Shown here: positions 40,241 to 49,442 of the stretch, piece after piece
How the letters are laid out: each line of letters starts with the position of its first letter
Position numbering within the stretch: the stretch's first letter is position 1
NCBI GenBank assembly: GCA_038184435.1
Contig: CP116227.1
Location: 2,137,501-2,201,500, forward strand
Direction of reading: 5' to 3'
Length of the DNA: 64,000 nt
DNA from: Nocardioides alkalitolerans
GTDB taxonomy: Bacteria > Actinomycetota > Actinomycetes > Propionibacteriales > Nocardioidaceae
Made by a program: the position numbers and the translations under genes
The notes under the pieces: model-generated
Databases searched by the model: none
Told to the model about the DNA's origin: nothing
What the model saw: only the letters and a program-made list of their open reading frames with translations

Positions 40241-42832
40241 TTGAACCGCGTGCCGGTCGAGCCCGAGCGCCCCGCCTCCGCGTCGCGCAGTCCCTTCCGC
40301 GGCCCCGAGGCGGCGTCAGCACGGGTGGAGCGGGCGCGCAGCCTCTCAGCGCGCACCGACGGGCTCCCGTCGCTCAACCGTCTGGCCGAGCTCGCCGCGC
40401 AGCTCCTGGGCACCGGGTCCGGCCAGGTCTCCGTCATCGCGGAGCGCCAGCGGGTGATGGGGGGTTCCGGGCTGGCCGCCGCGACGGTCGGCGCCGAGTC
40501 CGACGCGTCCGACTCGCTCTGCCTCCTCCCGGTCGAGGCCGACCAGCCCGTCGCCATCCCCGCCACGCGGGACGACCCGCGGTCCCAGCACCTGCCTCCG
40601 GTCGTCGCGGGCGCGGCTGCGTCGTACCTGGGGGTGCCGCTGCGCTCCGGCGGTCACGTGGTCGGGTCGCTGTGCGTCTTCGACACGGCCGAGCGCACCT
40701 GGTCGGCCGAGGACGTGCGGCTCCTCGAGCAGCTGGCCGAGCCGGCGCTGGCCGAGCTCGAGCTGGCGGCCCTGGAGTCGACCTACGCGGAGGACCGCGT
40801 CGTCTGGCAGCTCGCGGTCGACGCCGCCGGCGTGGGTGCCTTCGACTGGGACCTCGTCACCGGGAGGCTCCGGTGGGACGAGCGGCTCCTGGAGGTCTTC
40901 GGCATCGACCGCTCCTCCTTCGGCGGCACCATCGAGGCGTTCAACGCGCTCGTCCACGCCGACGACCGCGACTGGGTCGGCGCCGCGCTCGACCAGGCCA
41001 TCACGACCTGCGGCGGGTACGCCGCGGAGTACCGCGTCACCTGGCCCGACGGCACGCTCCGGTGGGTGGCCGCCCGCGGGCACGCCATCGCGGGGCCCGA
41101 CGGCACCGCCGTGCGGGTGGTCGGCGCGGCCTACGACACGACAGCCGTGCGCGAGGGCGAGGCGCGGGTGGCGCGCACCCTCGAGGCGATGCCGACGGCG
41201 TTCTACCACCTCGATCGCGACTGGCGGTTCACCTACGCGAACCCCGAGGCCCGCCGGCTGCTGGGCGGCATCAGCAGCGACCCGGTCGGCCACGTCGTGT
41301 GGGAGCTCTTCCCGGCCACGGTCGGGTCCGACTTCGAGCGCTACTACCGCGGCGCGGTCGAGAGCGGTCGGCCTCGGTCGTTCGAGGCCTACTACCCGCC
41401 GCCGCTCGACGGCTGGTACGAGGTGCGCTGCTGGCCCACCCCCGACGGGCTCTCGGTCTACTTCATCGAGGTCAGCGAGCGGCGCGTGGCGCAGGAGGTG
41501 CTCGCCCGCGCGGCCGGCCGGGCCGAGCTGCTCGCCGACGTGACCCGCACCCTGACGGACACGCTCGAGGCCGACGAGGCCGTCGAGCGGCTCGCCCAGA
41601 TCCTCGTGCCCCGCCTCGGCGACTGGTGCGTCGTCACCCAGGTCGACGGCCGGCTCACGCACGACCCCCTCGTCGACCGCACCTGGCGTCGCCGACTGCG
41701 CGACATCGGCTGGTGGCACGTCGACCCCGCGCGGCGGTCGCTCGTCGAGCAGTACGCCCAGGTGCGCATCCCCGCCCTCACCAACGGCTCGATGGTCGCG
41801 CGCGCCCTCGCCGGCAAGGAGCCGGTCGTCGTGCAGGAGGGGGCAACCGAGCACATCGTGTCGGTGCTCGAGCCCGGCCCGGCCACCGCGGCGTGCGAGG
41901 AGCTCGCCCCCGCCGCTGCCGTCGTCGTGCCGCTGCCGGGCCGCGGACGCACCGCCGGCCTCCTCACCGTGTTCCGCGGCCCGGAGCGCGAGGCCTTCTC
42001 CCCCGAGGACCTCGTCATGCTGAGCGAGGTCGCCGACCGCGCCGGGCTCGCCCTCGACAACGCGACGCTCTACGCCGGTCAGCGCGACATCGCGGAGGGC
42101 CTGCAGCGCAGCCTGCTGACCGCGCCGCCGCACGTCGAGCACCTCGACGTCGTCGTGCGCTACGAGCCCGCCGCCGAGGCGGCGCAGGTGGGCGGGGACT
42201 GGTACGACGCGTTCCAGCAGCCGGCCGCGGACGCCCTCACGCTCGTCATCGGCGACGTCATCGGGCACGACGCCCGGGCCGCCGCCGCGATGGGCCAGGT
42301 GCGCACGCTGCTGCGCGGGATCGCCGTCACGACCGACGGGGGCCCGGCCGAGGTGCTCCACCGGGTCGACGCGGCTCTCGCGACCCTCCGGGTCGACACG
42401 ATGGCGACGGCGATGATGGCGCGGCTCGAGCAGAGCCCCGCCCAGCGCGACGCCGGCACCGCGACGCTGCGGTGGAGCAGCGCCGGGCACCCCCCTCCGG
42501 TCGTGGTGGTCGACGGCGTCGCCCAGCCCCTGTGGCGCGGCGACCCGAACCCGATGCTGGGGCTCCTGACGGAGGCCTCCGTCGCCTCCTCCCGCAGCGA
42601 GTCGTCGGTGGAGCTGCCCCCGGGCTCGCTGCTGCTGCTCTACACGGACGGGCTCGTGGAGCGGCGCGGCGAGGTGCTCGACGTCGGGCTCGAGCGCCTC
42701 TGCGCGGCGCTCACGGAGCTGCTGGCCGAGGACCCGACCACGGAGGACCTCTGCGACCGCCTGATGGCGCGGATGCTGCCGGGCTGGACCGAGGACGACA
42801 TCGCCCTCGTCGCCGTGCGCCTGCGTGGCTAG
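40241..42832 (+). CDS. GAF/PAS-regulated SpoIIE-type (PP2C) phosphatase
   Basis: 863 residues. Domains in order: GAF (about 50-180), PAS of the PAS_3 type (about 200-305, with FDWDLVTGRLRWDERLLEVF), a second PAS (about 308-400), a second GAF (about 425-600), then a SpoIIE/PP2C phosphatase (about 630-860). The last has GGDWYDAFQ, VIGDVIGHDARAAAAMGQ, SSAGHPPPVVV, LYTDGLVERRGE and DDIALV, which supply the metal-binding Asp residues. It would dephosphorylate an anti-anti-sigma protein after light, redox or ligand sensing by GAF/PAS. The start is TTG 40241 with GGAG nearby; GTG 40250 is an alternative. An RsbW-like kinase gene lies 430 bp beyond. Confidence 0.93.
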   Translation: MNRVPVEPERPASASRSPFRGPEAASARVERARSLSARTDGLPSLNRLAELAAQLLGTGSGQVSVIAERQRVMGGSGLAAATVGAESDASDSLCLLPVEADQPVAIPATRDDPRSQHLPPVVAGAAASYLGVPLRSGGHVVGSLCVFDTAERTWSAEDVRLLEQLAEPALAELELAALESTYAEDRVVWQLAVDAAGVGAFDWDLVTGRLRWDERLLEVFGIDRSSFGGTIEAFNALVHADDRDWVGAALDQAITTCGGYAAEYRVTWPDGTLRWVAARGHAIAGPDGTAVRVVGAAYDTTAVREGEARVARTLEAMPTAFYHLDRDWRFTYANPEARRLLGGISSDPVGHVVWELFPATVGSDFERYYRGAVESGRPRSFEAYYPPPLDGWYEVRCWPTPDGLSVYFIEVSERRVAQEVLARAAGRAELLADVTRTLTDTLEADEAVERLAQILVPRLGDWCVVTQVDGRLTHDPLVDRTWRRRLRDIGWWHVDPARRSLVEQYAQVRIPALTNGSMVARALAGKEPVVVQEGATEHIVSVLEPGPATAACEELAPAAAVVVPLPGRGRTAGLLTVFRGPEREAFSPEDLVMLSEVADRAGLALDNATLYAGQRDIAEGLQRSLLTAPPHVEHLDVVVRYEPAAEAAQVGGDWYDAFQQPAADALTLVIGDVIGHDARAAAAMGQVRTLLRGIAVTTDGGPAEVLHRVDAALATLRVDTMATAMMARLEQSPAQRDAGTATLRWSSAGHPPPVVVVDGVAQPLWRGDPNPMLGLLTEASVASSRSESSVELPPGSLLLLYTDGLVERRGEVLDVGLERLCAALTELLAEDPTTEDLCDRLMARMLPGWTEDDIALVAVRLRG

Positions 42833-42877
42833 GGCGCGACCGGGCCTCCGCGTCCCCTCGCCTGCCACGATGGGCGG

Positions 42878-43282
42878 ATGGACAGCGAGACGCACCGCTA
42901 CCGCACCGGCGACCGGGAGGTCGTGCTCGACCTCACCGACGACTGCCGCTCCTGGGTGACCGGCCGGGGCGACGGGCTGCTCCACGTGTTCGTGCCCCAC
43001 GCCACCGCGGGCCTGGCGATCCTCGAGACGGGCGCCGGGAGCGACGACGACCTCCTCGCCGCGCTCGGCGACCTGCTGCCCGCGGACGACCGGTGGCGCC
43101 ACCGGCACGGGAGCCGCGGCCACGGCCGCTCGCACGTCATGCCGGCCCTCGTGCCGCCGTACGCCACCGTCCCGGTGATCGACGGGCGCCTCGCGCTCGG
43201 GACGTGGCAGAGCATCTGCCTGGTCGACCTCAACGTCGACAACGGGGAGCGCGAGGTGCGGTTCAGCTTCCTGCAGGGCTGA
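42878..43282 (+). CDS. YjbQ-family protein (UPF0047)
   Basis: 134 residues. VPHATAGLAILETGAGSDDDL, WRHRHGSRGHGRSHVMPAL and LALGTWQSICLVDLNVDNG are the family motifs with the conserved His residues. Members show weak thiamine-phosphate synthase activity, but the physiological role is unsettled. ATG 42878 lies 6-7 bases after CACGAT, a leaderless pattern. Its end overlaps the convergent ATPase gene by 20 bp. Confidence 0.92.
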   Translation: MDSETHRYRTGDREVVLDLTDDCRSWVTGRGDGLLHVFVPHATAGLAILETGAGSDDDLLAALGDLLPADDRWRHRHGSRGHGRSHVMPALVPPYATVPVIDGRLALGTWQSICLVDLNVDNGEREVRFSFLQG

Positions 43283-43724
43283 ACGGCGGGGTGGACCCGG
43301 CGGGACCGATCGGCACCACCGCGCGCACCGTCGTGCCGGCGCTCGTCGTCTCGACGGTCCAGGACCGGCTCAGTCCGTCGACGATGTGGAGGCCGCGGCC
43401 CCGGTCGGCCATCGGGTCGGCGGGGCGCAGACGGCGCTCCCGCCAGGCCTCGGCGCCGCTGCCCGGCGGCCCGCCCACGGGGAGGCCGCCGTCGGTGACG
43501 GCGAGGTGGACGAGGTCGCCGTGGACCTCCCAGCAGACCCCCAGGGACCCGTCGGGACGGGGCGCGCCGTGCTCGACGCCGTTCTGCAGCAGCTCGTAGA
43601 GCACGAGGGCGGCGTCCTCCGCGACGTCGAGGGAGGTGCCGCGGGCGAGCAGTGCCTCGAGGAACCGGTGGCGGGTCTCCGTCGCTGCCGGCTGGTCGCA
43701 CCGGATCGACCCGTCGAAGTCCAC
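43263..43724 (-). CDS. RsbW-like ATP-binding protein (HATPase anti-sigma/serine kinase type)
   Basis: 153 residues, a lone HATPase_c domain. AALVLYELLQNGVEHGAP is the N box, LAVTDGGLPVGG the G1 box and RGRGLHIVDGLSRSW the G2 box. Single-domain proteins of this kind act as anti-sigma or serine kinases in partner-switching modules. The SpoIIE phosphatase upstream is the opposing activity expected in such a module. GTG 43724 is the most likely start. No anti-anti-sigma (STAS) gene is visible in the window. Confidence 0.88.
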   Translation of the reverse strand: MDFDGSIRCDQPAATETRHRFLEALLARGTSLDVAEDAALVLYELLQNGVEHGAPRPDGSLGVCWEVHGDLVHLAVTDGGLPVGGPPGSGAEAWRERRLRPADPMADRGRGLHIVDGLSRSWTVETTSAGTTVRAVVPIGPAGSTPPFSPAGS

Positions 43725-43764
43725 CGCACGATGGTGGCACGGGGCCGGTGAGGTCCCCACGGCC

Positions 43765-44355
43765 TCAGTCGTCGAGCGCGTCGAGACCGCCCAGGAAGGC
43801 GAGCACGCGGTCGAGCAGCAGGGCGGCGGCTCCCGCGTCGTACGACGCGAGCGTGGGGTCGGCGAAGAGGTGGGCCTCGCCCGGGTAGAGGAAGAGCTCG
43901 CCCCGTGCCTCCTGCTCGGTGAGGGCACGAGCGACGTCGAGGTCGCCCTCGCCCGCGAAGAACGGGTCGTCGCTCATGCCGTGCACCTGCACGGGCAGCC
44001 CCTCGGGCCAGCCGGGGCCGAACTCGCTGGGCGGCACGCACGCCTCCATCAGCACCGCCCCACGAGCCCCGGGGCGGCCCTGCGCGAGCATCTGGGCGGG
44101 CAGCACGCCGAGCGAGAACCCCGCGTAGACGACCTCCTCCGGCAAGCCCTCCACCGCGGCGGCGCCGCGCTGGAGCAGAGCCGGGAACCCGATCTCGCCG
44201 ACGTGGCCGACACCGGTCGTGAGGTCGTCGAACGTGCGTCCGTCGAAGAGGTCCGGGGTGTGCACCTCGTGCCCGGCGTCCCGCAGCCGCTCGGCGAAGG
44301 TCCGCACCCCCTCGGTGAGGCCCTGCGCGTGGTGGAACAGCACGACGGTCGCCAT
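43765..44355 (-). CDS. Dienelactone-hydrolase-family alpha/beta hydrolase
   Basis: 196 residues. Compact alpha/beta hydrolase with TVVLFHHAQGLTEGVRTFAE, the nucleophile elbow VYAGFSLGVLPAQ (Ser rather than the Cys of true dienelactone hydrolase), Asp in SDDPFFAGEGDLD and His in YPGEAHLFADP. ATG 44355 follows GAAGGAG. It is probably a small esterase; substrate unknown. It lies alone between signalling genes. Confidence 0.9.
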   Translation of the reverse strand: MATVVLFHHAQGLTEGVRTFAERLRDAGHEVHTPDLFDGRTFDDLTTGVGHVGEIGFPALLQRGAAAVEGLPEEVVYAGFSLGVLPAQMLAQGRPGARGAVLMEACVPPSEFGPGWPEGLPVQVHGMSDDPFFAGEGDLDVARALTEQEARGELFLYPGEAHLFADPTLASYDAGAAALLLDRVLAFLGGLDALDD

Positions 44356-44426
44356 GCGGGTCTCCTTCGGGGTCGAGTCGCTCCGACCACCCTAGGGCCG
44401 ACCGGCACGGGTCGGTGGGACCACCG

Positions 44427-45113
44427 CTAGCGGGCGTCCGCGGGTGGCGCGAGCAACGCCTCCGCGACGTCCCGCAGCTTCCGGTTGCCGTGCTGCGACG
44501 CGCGCACGAGGTAGTCGAACGCCCGCTCGCCGTCGAGCCCGAAGCGCTCCATCACCACCCCGACCGCCATGCCGATCCGCTCGCGGGACTCCAGGGCCGT
44601 GTGCAGCTGCTCCCGCTCGCGGACCCCGCCGAGGGCCGTCGCCGCCGCTGCCGCGAGCAGCTCGGCCAGCTCGAGGCTTTCCTCGCCGATCTCGTCGGTC
44701 CGCAGGGCGTAGAGGTTGAGGGCGCCGAGCGTGCGGTCGTCGACGTGGAGCCGCAGGCCCACCTGCGCGCGCACCCCGCGCCGTACGGCGATCGCCACGT
44801 AGGCCGGCCACCGCTGCTCGTGGCGCGCGTGGTGGACGACGACCGTCTCCGTGGCGAGGGCGGCGTGCAGGCAGGGACCCTCCCCGAGCTCGTGCTGCAC
44901 CCGGTCGAGGTCGCGCACGAGGTCGTCGGTCGCCGCCACCGTCTCCAGGCTCCCGTCCCGGCCCGCCAAGGAGACGCTGACGTGGTCGACGTCGTCGAGG
45001 GAGAGGCGTGCGACCTCGACGACGGCCGCGAGCGTGGCCGCGACGTCCGCGGGGCGGTGCAGCGCGCGGATCGCCTGGGCTGCGGCGGTGAGGGTGGAGC
45101 GGGACGCGTCCAT
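44427..45113 (-). CDS. GAF-ANTAR domain protein
   Basis: 228 residues. A GAF domain (about 20-160: DHVSVSLAGRDGSLETVAAT, LGEGPCLHAA) is followed by an ANTAR RNA-binding domain (about 165-222: LHTALESRERIGMAVGVVME, then AFDYLVRASQHGNRKLRDVA). ANTAR proteins bind paired hairpins in mRNA leaders and prevent termination. No matching twin-hexaloop leader was recognised nearby. ATG 45113 is used. It lies downstream of idi by 38 bp on the same strand and may be co-transcribed. Confidence 0.92.
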   Translation of the reverse strand: MDASRSTLTAAAQAIRALHRPADVAATLAAVVEVARLSLDDVDHVSVSLAGRDGSLETVAATDDLVRDLDRVQHELGEGPCLHAALATETVVVHHARHEQRWPAYVAIAVRRGVRAQVGLRLHVDDRTLGALNLYALRTDEIGEESLELAELLAAAAATALGGVREREQLHTALESRERIGMAVGVVMERFGLDGERAFDYLVRASQHGNRKLRDVAEALLAPPADAR

Positions 45114-45151
45114 GGGGGTCCGGTACCCGGCCCCCACCGGCCCACCGGGCG

Positions 45152-45688
45152 TCAGAGCCCGAGCACGCCCCGCATGCCGGTGCTCTGCTCGACCGCCCAG
45201 GGGCTGAGCGCCCACGGCGTGCGAGCGGCCAGGTCGAGCAGCGCCCGCGGGTCGGTCCAGGCGTGCTCGGCGACCTCGTCGGGGTGGGGCGCGGGCACGT
45301 CGTCGGTGCGGGCGAGCCACACCGGACAGATCTCGTTCTCGACGACCCCGCTGGCGTCGACGGCGCGGTAGCGGAAGTCCGGCAGGGCGAGCCGCAGGTC
45401 GGTCACCCGCAGGCCGAGCTCGTGCGCGGCGTACCGCTCCACGGCCGCCACCGGCTCCTCCCCCGGGCGCGGGTGGCCGCAGAACGTGTTGGTCCACACC
45501 CCGGGCCACGTGCGCTTCGTCAGGGCACGGCGGGTGACGAGCAGGCGGCCGTCCGGGCCCAGCACCCAGCAGGAGAACGCGAGGTGGAGCGGCGTGTCCG
45601 TGGTGTGCACGCCACCGCGCGGAGCCGTGCCGCACGGCTCGCCGCGCTCGTCGAGCAGCACCACGAGGTCCTCGGTGGCGACGGTCAT
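45152..45688 (-). CDS. idi: Isopentenyl-diphosphate delta-isomerase (type I)
   Basis: 178 residues, Nudix-fold IDI. The catalytic Cys is in WTNTFCGHPRPGEE and the Glu in VVENEICPVWLA. TPLHLAFSCWVLGPDGRLLV and EHAWTDP are typical. It interconverts IPP and DMAPP to supply the C5 units for the carotenoid genes next door. ATG 45688 follows GAGGAG. It is divergent from crtB, with the shared promoter region in 45689-45851. Confidence 0.95.
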   Translation of the reverse strand: MTVATEDLVVLLDERGEPCGTAPRGGVHTTDTPLHLAFSCWVLGPDGRLLVTRRALTKRTWPGVWTNTFCGHPRPGEEPVAAVERYAAHELGLRVTDLRLALPDFRYRAVDASGVVENEICPVWLARTDDVPAPHPDEVAEHAWTDPRALLDLAARTPWALSPWAVEQSTGMRGVLGL

Positions 45689-45851
45689 CGGGGCTCCTCG
45701 ATCGGCGACGGGCGCAGCGGCGGACGCTCCGCCGCCACCCATCGTGCCCGGCGGGCGGTCGGGCGGCGGGAGCGGGGCCGGCCGGGGCGGGCAGAGGGCT
45801 GCCCCCGTGGGCCCCTGGGTACCGGATCGGCATCCCACCCCGAGGAGCACC

Positions 45852-46112
45852 GTGCCCGTCCCGCGCCGCCGCCTCCCGCGCCGCCGCCTCCCGCACCGAG
45901 CCGTGTGCGCCGTCGTCGCCCCGGCCGTCGGGGCCGCCCGCTTCGCGTGGCGTCTCGCCCACGGCGCGGTCGCCGCCGGGCGAGCCCCCTCGGGCGCACG
46001 CCTGCCGCCCGTTCCACCTCCTCCCGTACGTTCTCCCCAGACGGAGGGCGAGCGCCCGACGGCCACCACCCACGCCCTACCCGCGGCATCGTCAGCGAGG
46101 AGCCGACCTTGA
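45852..46112 (+). CDS. Possible small protein translationally coupled to crtB
   Basis: 86-residue frame from GTG 45852 with GAGGAG 5-6 bases upstream, ending in a TGA that overlaps the crtB TTG start (TTGA at 46109-46112). It opens with an Arg/Pro repeat (VPRRRLPRRRLPHRAV), then a hydrophobic stretch VCAVVAPAVGAARFAW, then a Pro/Ala-rich end. No family recognised. The ribosome site and coupling argue for translation; the composition argues for caution. The rest of 45689-45851 holds only promoter DNA. Confidence 0.45.
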   Translation: MPVPRRRLPRRRLPHRAVCAVVAPAVGAARFAWRLAHGAVAAGRAPSGARLPPVPPPPVRSPQTEGERPTATTHALPAASSARSRP

Positions 46113-47053
46113 ACCTCTGGTTGCACGGCCCGTCCCGGCCGCCGGCCTCCGCGCGACCGCGGCCCCACCAGCAGTACGACGACGTCGCCGAGGCCAGCGC
46201 CTCCCTCGTCATCCGGGCCTACTCGTCCTCCTTCGGCCTCGCGTCCCGCCTCCTCGGCGGTCAGGTGCGGGCCGACGTGCGCAACGTCTACGCACTCGTG
46301 CGCGTGGCCGACGAGATCGTCGACGCGCCCCGTCCCGAGCACGACGACGCCGAGCGCCGCGCCACCCTCGACGCGCTCGAGCAGGCGACGGGCACCGCCC
46401 TGCGCACCGGCTCCAGCAGCAACCTCGTGGTGCACGCCTTCGCCCGCACGGCGCGCCGCTGCGGCATCGACGAGACGCTCGTCGCCCCCTTCTTCGCCTC
46501 GATGCGCACCGACCTCGACCGCACGGAGCACGACGAGGCCAGCCTCGCGACCTACGTCTACGGATCGGCGGAGGTCGTGGGCCTCATGTGCCTGCGGGCC
46601 TTCCTCGCGGACGAGCCGCAGCGCGAGAGCCAGTACGACGCCCTCGGCCCCGGCGCCCAGCGCCTCGGCGCGGCCTTCCAGAAGGTGAACTTCCTCCGCG
46701 ACCTCGGGGAGGACGGCGACGATCTCGGCCGCCGCTACCTCGTCGGGCTCGACCCGGCCGACCCCGACGAGGCGGCGTGGCTGCGCTGGCTCGACGACGT
46801 CGACGCCGACCTCGCGGCGGCGGCGGCCGTCGTCCCCGCCCTGCCCCGCAGCAGCCGCGTCGCGGTGTGCACGGCGCACGACCTGTTCTCCGAGCTGGCG
46901 GTCCGCCTGCGCCGTACGTCGCCGGTCGAGGCGCGCGACCGCCGGGTCCGCGTGCCGGGTGCCGTCAAGGCCCGGCTCGCCGCTGGCGCGCTCCTGCGCG
47001 ACGGGCTCCCCCGCACCGCGACCCCGGTCCGCGGCTCGGGAGCGGCCGCGTGA
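46109..47053 (+). CDS. crtB: Phytoene synthase
   Basis: 314 residues. The two Asp-rich sites are VRVADEIVDAPRPEHDD and NFLRDLGEDGDDLGRRYL; AYSSSFGLASRLL and YVYGSAEVVGLMCLRAFLA are also typical. It condenses two GGPP molecules to phytoene, the first carotenoid step. TTG 46109 follows GAGGAG; the longer upstream frame is Arg-rich and unconvincing. The crtI start overlaps its stop by 4 bp. Confidence 0.95.
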   Translation: MNLWLHGPSRPPASARPRPHQQYDDVAEASASLVIRAYSSSFGLASRLLGGQVRADVRNVYALVRVADEIVDAPRPEHDDAERRATLDALEQATGTALRTGSSSNLVVHAFARTARRCGIDETLVAPFFASMRTDLDRTEHDEASLATYVYGSAEVVGLMCLRAFLADEPQRESQYDALGPGAQRLGAAFQKVNFLRDLGEDGDDLGRRYLVGLDPADPDEAAWLRWLDDVDADLAAAAAVVPALPRSSRVAVCTAHDLFSELAVRLRRTSPVEARDRRVRVPGAVKARLAAGALLRDGLPRTATPVRGSGAAA

Positions 47054-48699
47054 GCGCCCCGCTGCGGCGCGTGGTCGTCGTGGGCGGCGGCGTCGCCGGC
47101 CTCGCGACCGCGGCCCTGCTCGCCGCCGACGGGCACGACGTGGAGCTGTTCGAGAAGAACGACGCCCTCGGCGGGCGCGCCGGCTCGTGGGAGCAGGACG
47201 GGTTCCGCTTCGACACCGGTCCGTCGTGGTGGCTGATGCCCGAGGTGTTCGACCACTTCTTCCGCCTCCTCGGCACGACGACCGAGGAGCAGGTCGAGCT
47301 CGTGCGCCTCGACCCGGGCTACCGCGTGTTCTTCGAGGGCGTGCCCGGCAGCATCGACGTCGCCGCGGACGAGCAGGGCAACCGCGACCTCTTCGAGAGC
47401 ATCGAGCCGGGTGCCGGCGAGCGGTTGGGCGACTACCTCCGCTCCGCCCGCGAGGCCTACGACCTGGCGGTCGACCGCTTCCTCTACACGAGCTTCGAGA
47501 CGCCCGCCGCCTTCCTCGGCCGGCGGGTGCTGGCCCACGGCCCGCGGCTGACGGGACTGCTGGCCCGCAGCCTGGAGTCGTACGTCGCGGCGCGGTTCTC
47601 CGACCGCCGCCTGCGGCAGGTGCTGGGCTACCCCGCCGTCTTCCTGGGCTCGTCGCCCGACCGCACCCCGGCGATGTACCACCTCATGAGCTGGCTCGAC
47701 CTCGCCGACGGCGTGCGGTACCCCTCCGGCGGGTTCACCCGGCTCGTCGAGGCGCTCGCCGACCTCGCGCGCCAGCGCGGCGCACGCCTGCACACCGGGA
47801 GCGCGGTGACCGAGGTGCTGACGTGCCGCCGTACGCCGGGGCGCGGCGACCGGCGACGGGTGCGGGTGACCGGCGTCCGGGTCGTCGACGCCGACGGCAC
47901 GACCCGCGAGGTGCCCGCCGACGTCGTCGTCGGCGCCGCCGACCTCCACCACGTCGAGACGCGGCTGCTGCCGGAGGACCTCCAGACCTACCCGCAGCGC
48001 TGGTGGGACAAGGCCGTCTCCGGACCCGGCGCGGTGCTCGTGCAGCTGGGCGTCACCGGCCGCCTGCCGGAGCTCGAGCACCACTCGCTGTTCTTCACCG
48101 AGGACTGGCACGCGAACTTCGACGCCATCTTCGGCACGCCCACGCGGGTGCCCGACCCGGCGTCGATCTACGTGTGCAAGCCCTCGGCCACCGACGACAC
48201 CGTGGCGCCTCCCGACCACGAGAACCTCTTCGTGCTCGTGCCCGTGCCGCCCGACCCCGACATCGGACGCGGCGGGGTCGACGGAGCCGGTGACCCGCTG
48301 GTCGAGGCGATTGCCGACCGCGCGATCGACCTCGTCGCGCGCTGGGCGGACGTGCCGGACCTGGCCGACCGCGTCGTCGTGCGCCGCACCGTCGGTCCCG
48401 CCGACTTCGTGGCCGACGTCAACGCGTGGTGCGGCGGCGCGCTCGGCCCGGCGCACGTGCTCAAGCAGAGCGCGTTCTTCCGGGCCGGGAACGTGTCGCG
48501 GAAGGTGCGGGACCTCTACTACGCCGGCGCCAGCACGGTGCCCGGCATCGGCCTGCCGATGTGCCTCATCAGCGCCGAGCTCGTGCGCAAGCGCCTCGCC
48601 GGGGACACGTCGGTCGGTCCCTCGACCGAGCCTCCCGCGGGTCCCCCCGCCGGCGCGGTGCCCGACGGGACGGTGGACGCGGCCGCAGGCGTGGCGTGA
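47050..48699 (+). CDS. crtI: Phytoene desaturase
   Basis: 549 residues. N-terminal FAD-binding VVVGGGVAGLATAALLAADG and ALGGRAGSWEQDGFRFDTGP; C-terminal LYYAGASTVPGIGLPMCLIS, the bacterial CrtI signature. It introduces double bonds into phytoene to give lycopene or a related chromophore. GTG 47050 overlaps crtB. A tail of about 35 residues rich in Pro, Thr and Ala follows the fold. A paralogue (CrtD-like) lies convergent at 49519-51036. Confidence 0.95.
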   Translation: MSAPLRRVVVVGGGVAGLATAALLAADGHDVELFEKNDALGGRAGSWEQDGFRFDTGPSWWLMPEVFDHFFRLLGTTTEEQVELVRLDPGYRVFFEGVPGSIDVAADEQGNRDLFESIEPGAGERLGDYLRSAREAYDLAVDRFLYTSFETPAAFLGRRVLAHGPRLTGLLARSLESYVAARFSDRRLRQVLGYPAVFLGSSPDRTPAMYHLMSWLDLADGVRYPSGGFTRLVEALADLARQRGARLHTGSAVTEVLTCRRTPGRGDRRRVRVTGVRVVDADGTTREVPADVVVGAADLHHVETRLLPEDLQTYPQRWWDKAVSGPGAVLVQLGVTGRLPELEHHSLFFTEDWHANFDAIFGTPTRVPDPASIYVCKPSATDDTVAPPDHENLFVLVPVPPDPDIGRGGVDGAGDPLVEAIADRAIDLVARWADVPDLADRVVVRRTVGPADFVADVNAWCGGALGPAHVLKQSAFFRAGNVSRKVRDLYYAGASTVPGIGLPMCLISAELVRKRLAGDTSVGPSTEPPAGPPAGAVPDGTVDAAAGVA

Positions 48700-49409
48700 C
48701 CGGCGGCGCCCGGTCCCCGCAGGACGAGGAGTCGTTCGACCACTGGTCGCGGCTCCACGGCGGGCTCGACCCGCGGGAGTCGTCCTGGGTGCGGGGCTGG
48801 GTGCGGCTCACCCACGCCGGGGCACGACCGCTCGCGCGGTGGGGCGTGCACCCCGACGCGGTGACGCTGGCGGCAGTCGTGCTCACCGCGGCGGTCCCGC
48901 TGCTCGCCGCGCTCGGCGCCGCGTGGCCGCTCGTCGCGGTCGTGCCCATGGTCGCCGCGGCGGTCCTCGACGGTGTCGACGGCGCCCTGGCCGCGCGCAC
49001 CGGCACCGACTCGGCGTGGGGCCGCGTGCTCGACGGCCTCGCGGACCGCTGCGCCGACCTCCTCCTGCTGCTGACGCTCGTCGTGCTGGGCGCGCCCGCG
49101 TGGCTCGTCGTGGCCGTCGCCGTCGCCACGCTGCTCCTCGAGCAGGCCCGCGCGCTGGGTCAGGCCGCCGGGATGCCCGGCCCCGGGGCCGTGACGGTCT
49201 GGGAGCGCCCCTCCCGCGTCATCGTCGTCGCGTTCACCGCGGCCGCGTGCGCCGCCGAGTGGGCGGCGCGGTCGGCGGGCGTCGGCGTGCTGCCGGCGGC
49301 TGACGGCGACGTGCTGGCGACGATCGGCGCCGGGATCGGCCTCGCCCTCGCGCTCGTGGGCCTCGCGCACGTCACCCGCGCCGTACGGCGTGCCCTCCCC
49401 CGGGCGTAG
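48696..49409 (+). CDS. CDP-alcohol phosphatidyltransferase-family membrane protein
   Basis: 237 residues with about six membrane helices. The CDP-alcohol motif is recognisable as VLDGVDGALAARTGTDSAWGR followed by VLDGLADRCADL, giving DG-x2-AR-x8-G-x3-D-x3-D. Family members move a phosphoalcohol from a CDP-lipid. GTG 48696 overlaps crtI by 4 bp, so it is the third gene of the crtB operon. Why a phospholipid-type enzyme is coupled to carotenoid synthesis is unclear; it may modify a lipid for pigment anchoring, or use a different acceptor. Confidence 0.85.
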   Translation: MTGGARSPQDEESFDHWSRLHGGLDPRESSWVRGWVRLTHAGARPLARWGVHPDAVTLAAVVLTAAVPLLAALGAAWPLVAVVPMVAAAVLDGVDGALAARTGTDSAWGRVLDGLADRCADLLLLLTLVVLGAPAWLVVAVAVATLLLEQARALGQAAGMPGPGAVTVWERPSRVIVVAFTAAACAAEWAARSAGVGVLPAADGDVLATIGAGIGLALALVGLAHVTRAVRRALPRA

Positions 49410-49442
49410 CCCCCTGGGGATGGTGAGCGGGTTCTGGGGGCT

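Noticed and set aside
43765..44355. Dienelactone hydrolase of a chlorocatechol-type pathway
   Set aside because: The nucleophile is Ser, not Cys, and no ring-cleavage genes are adjacent; only the fold family is supported.
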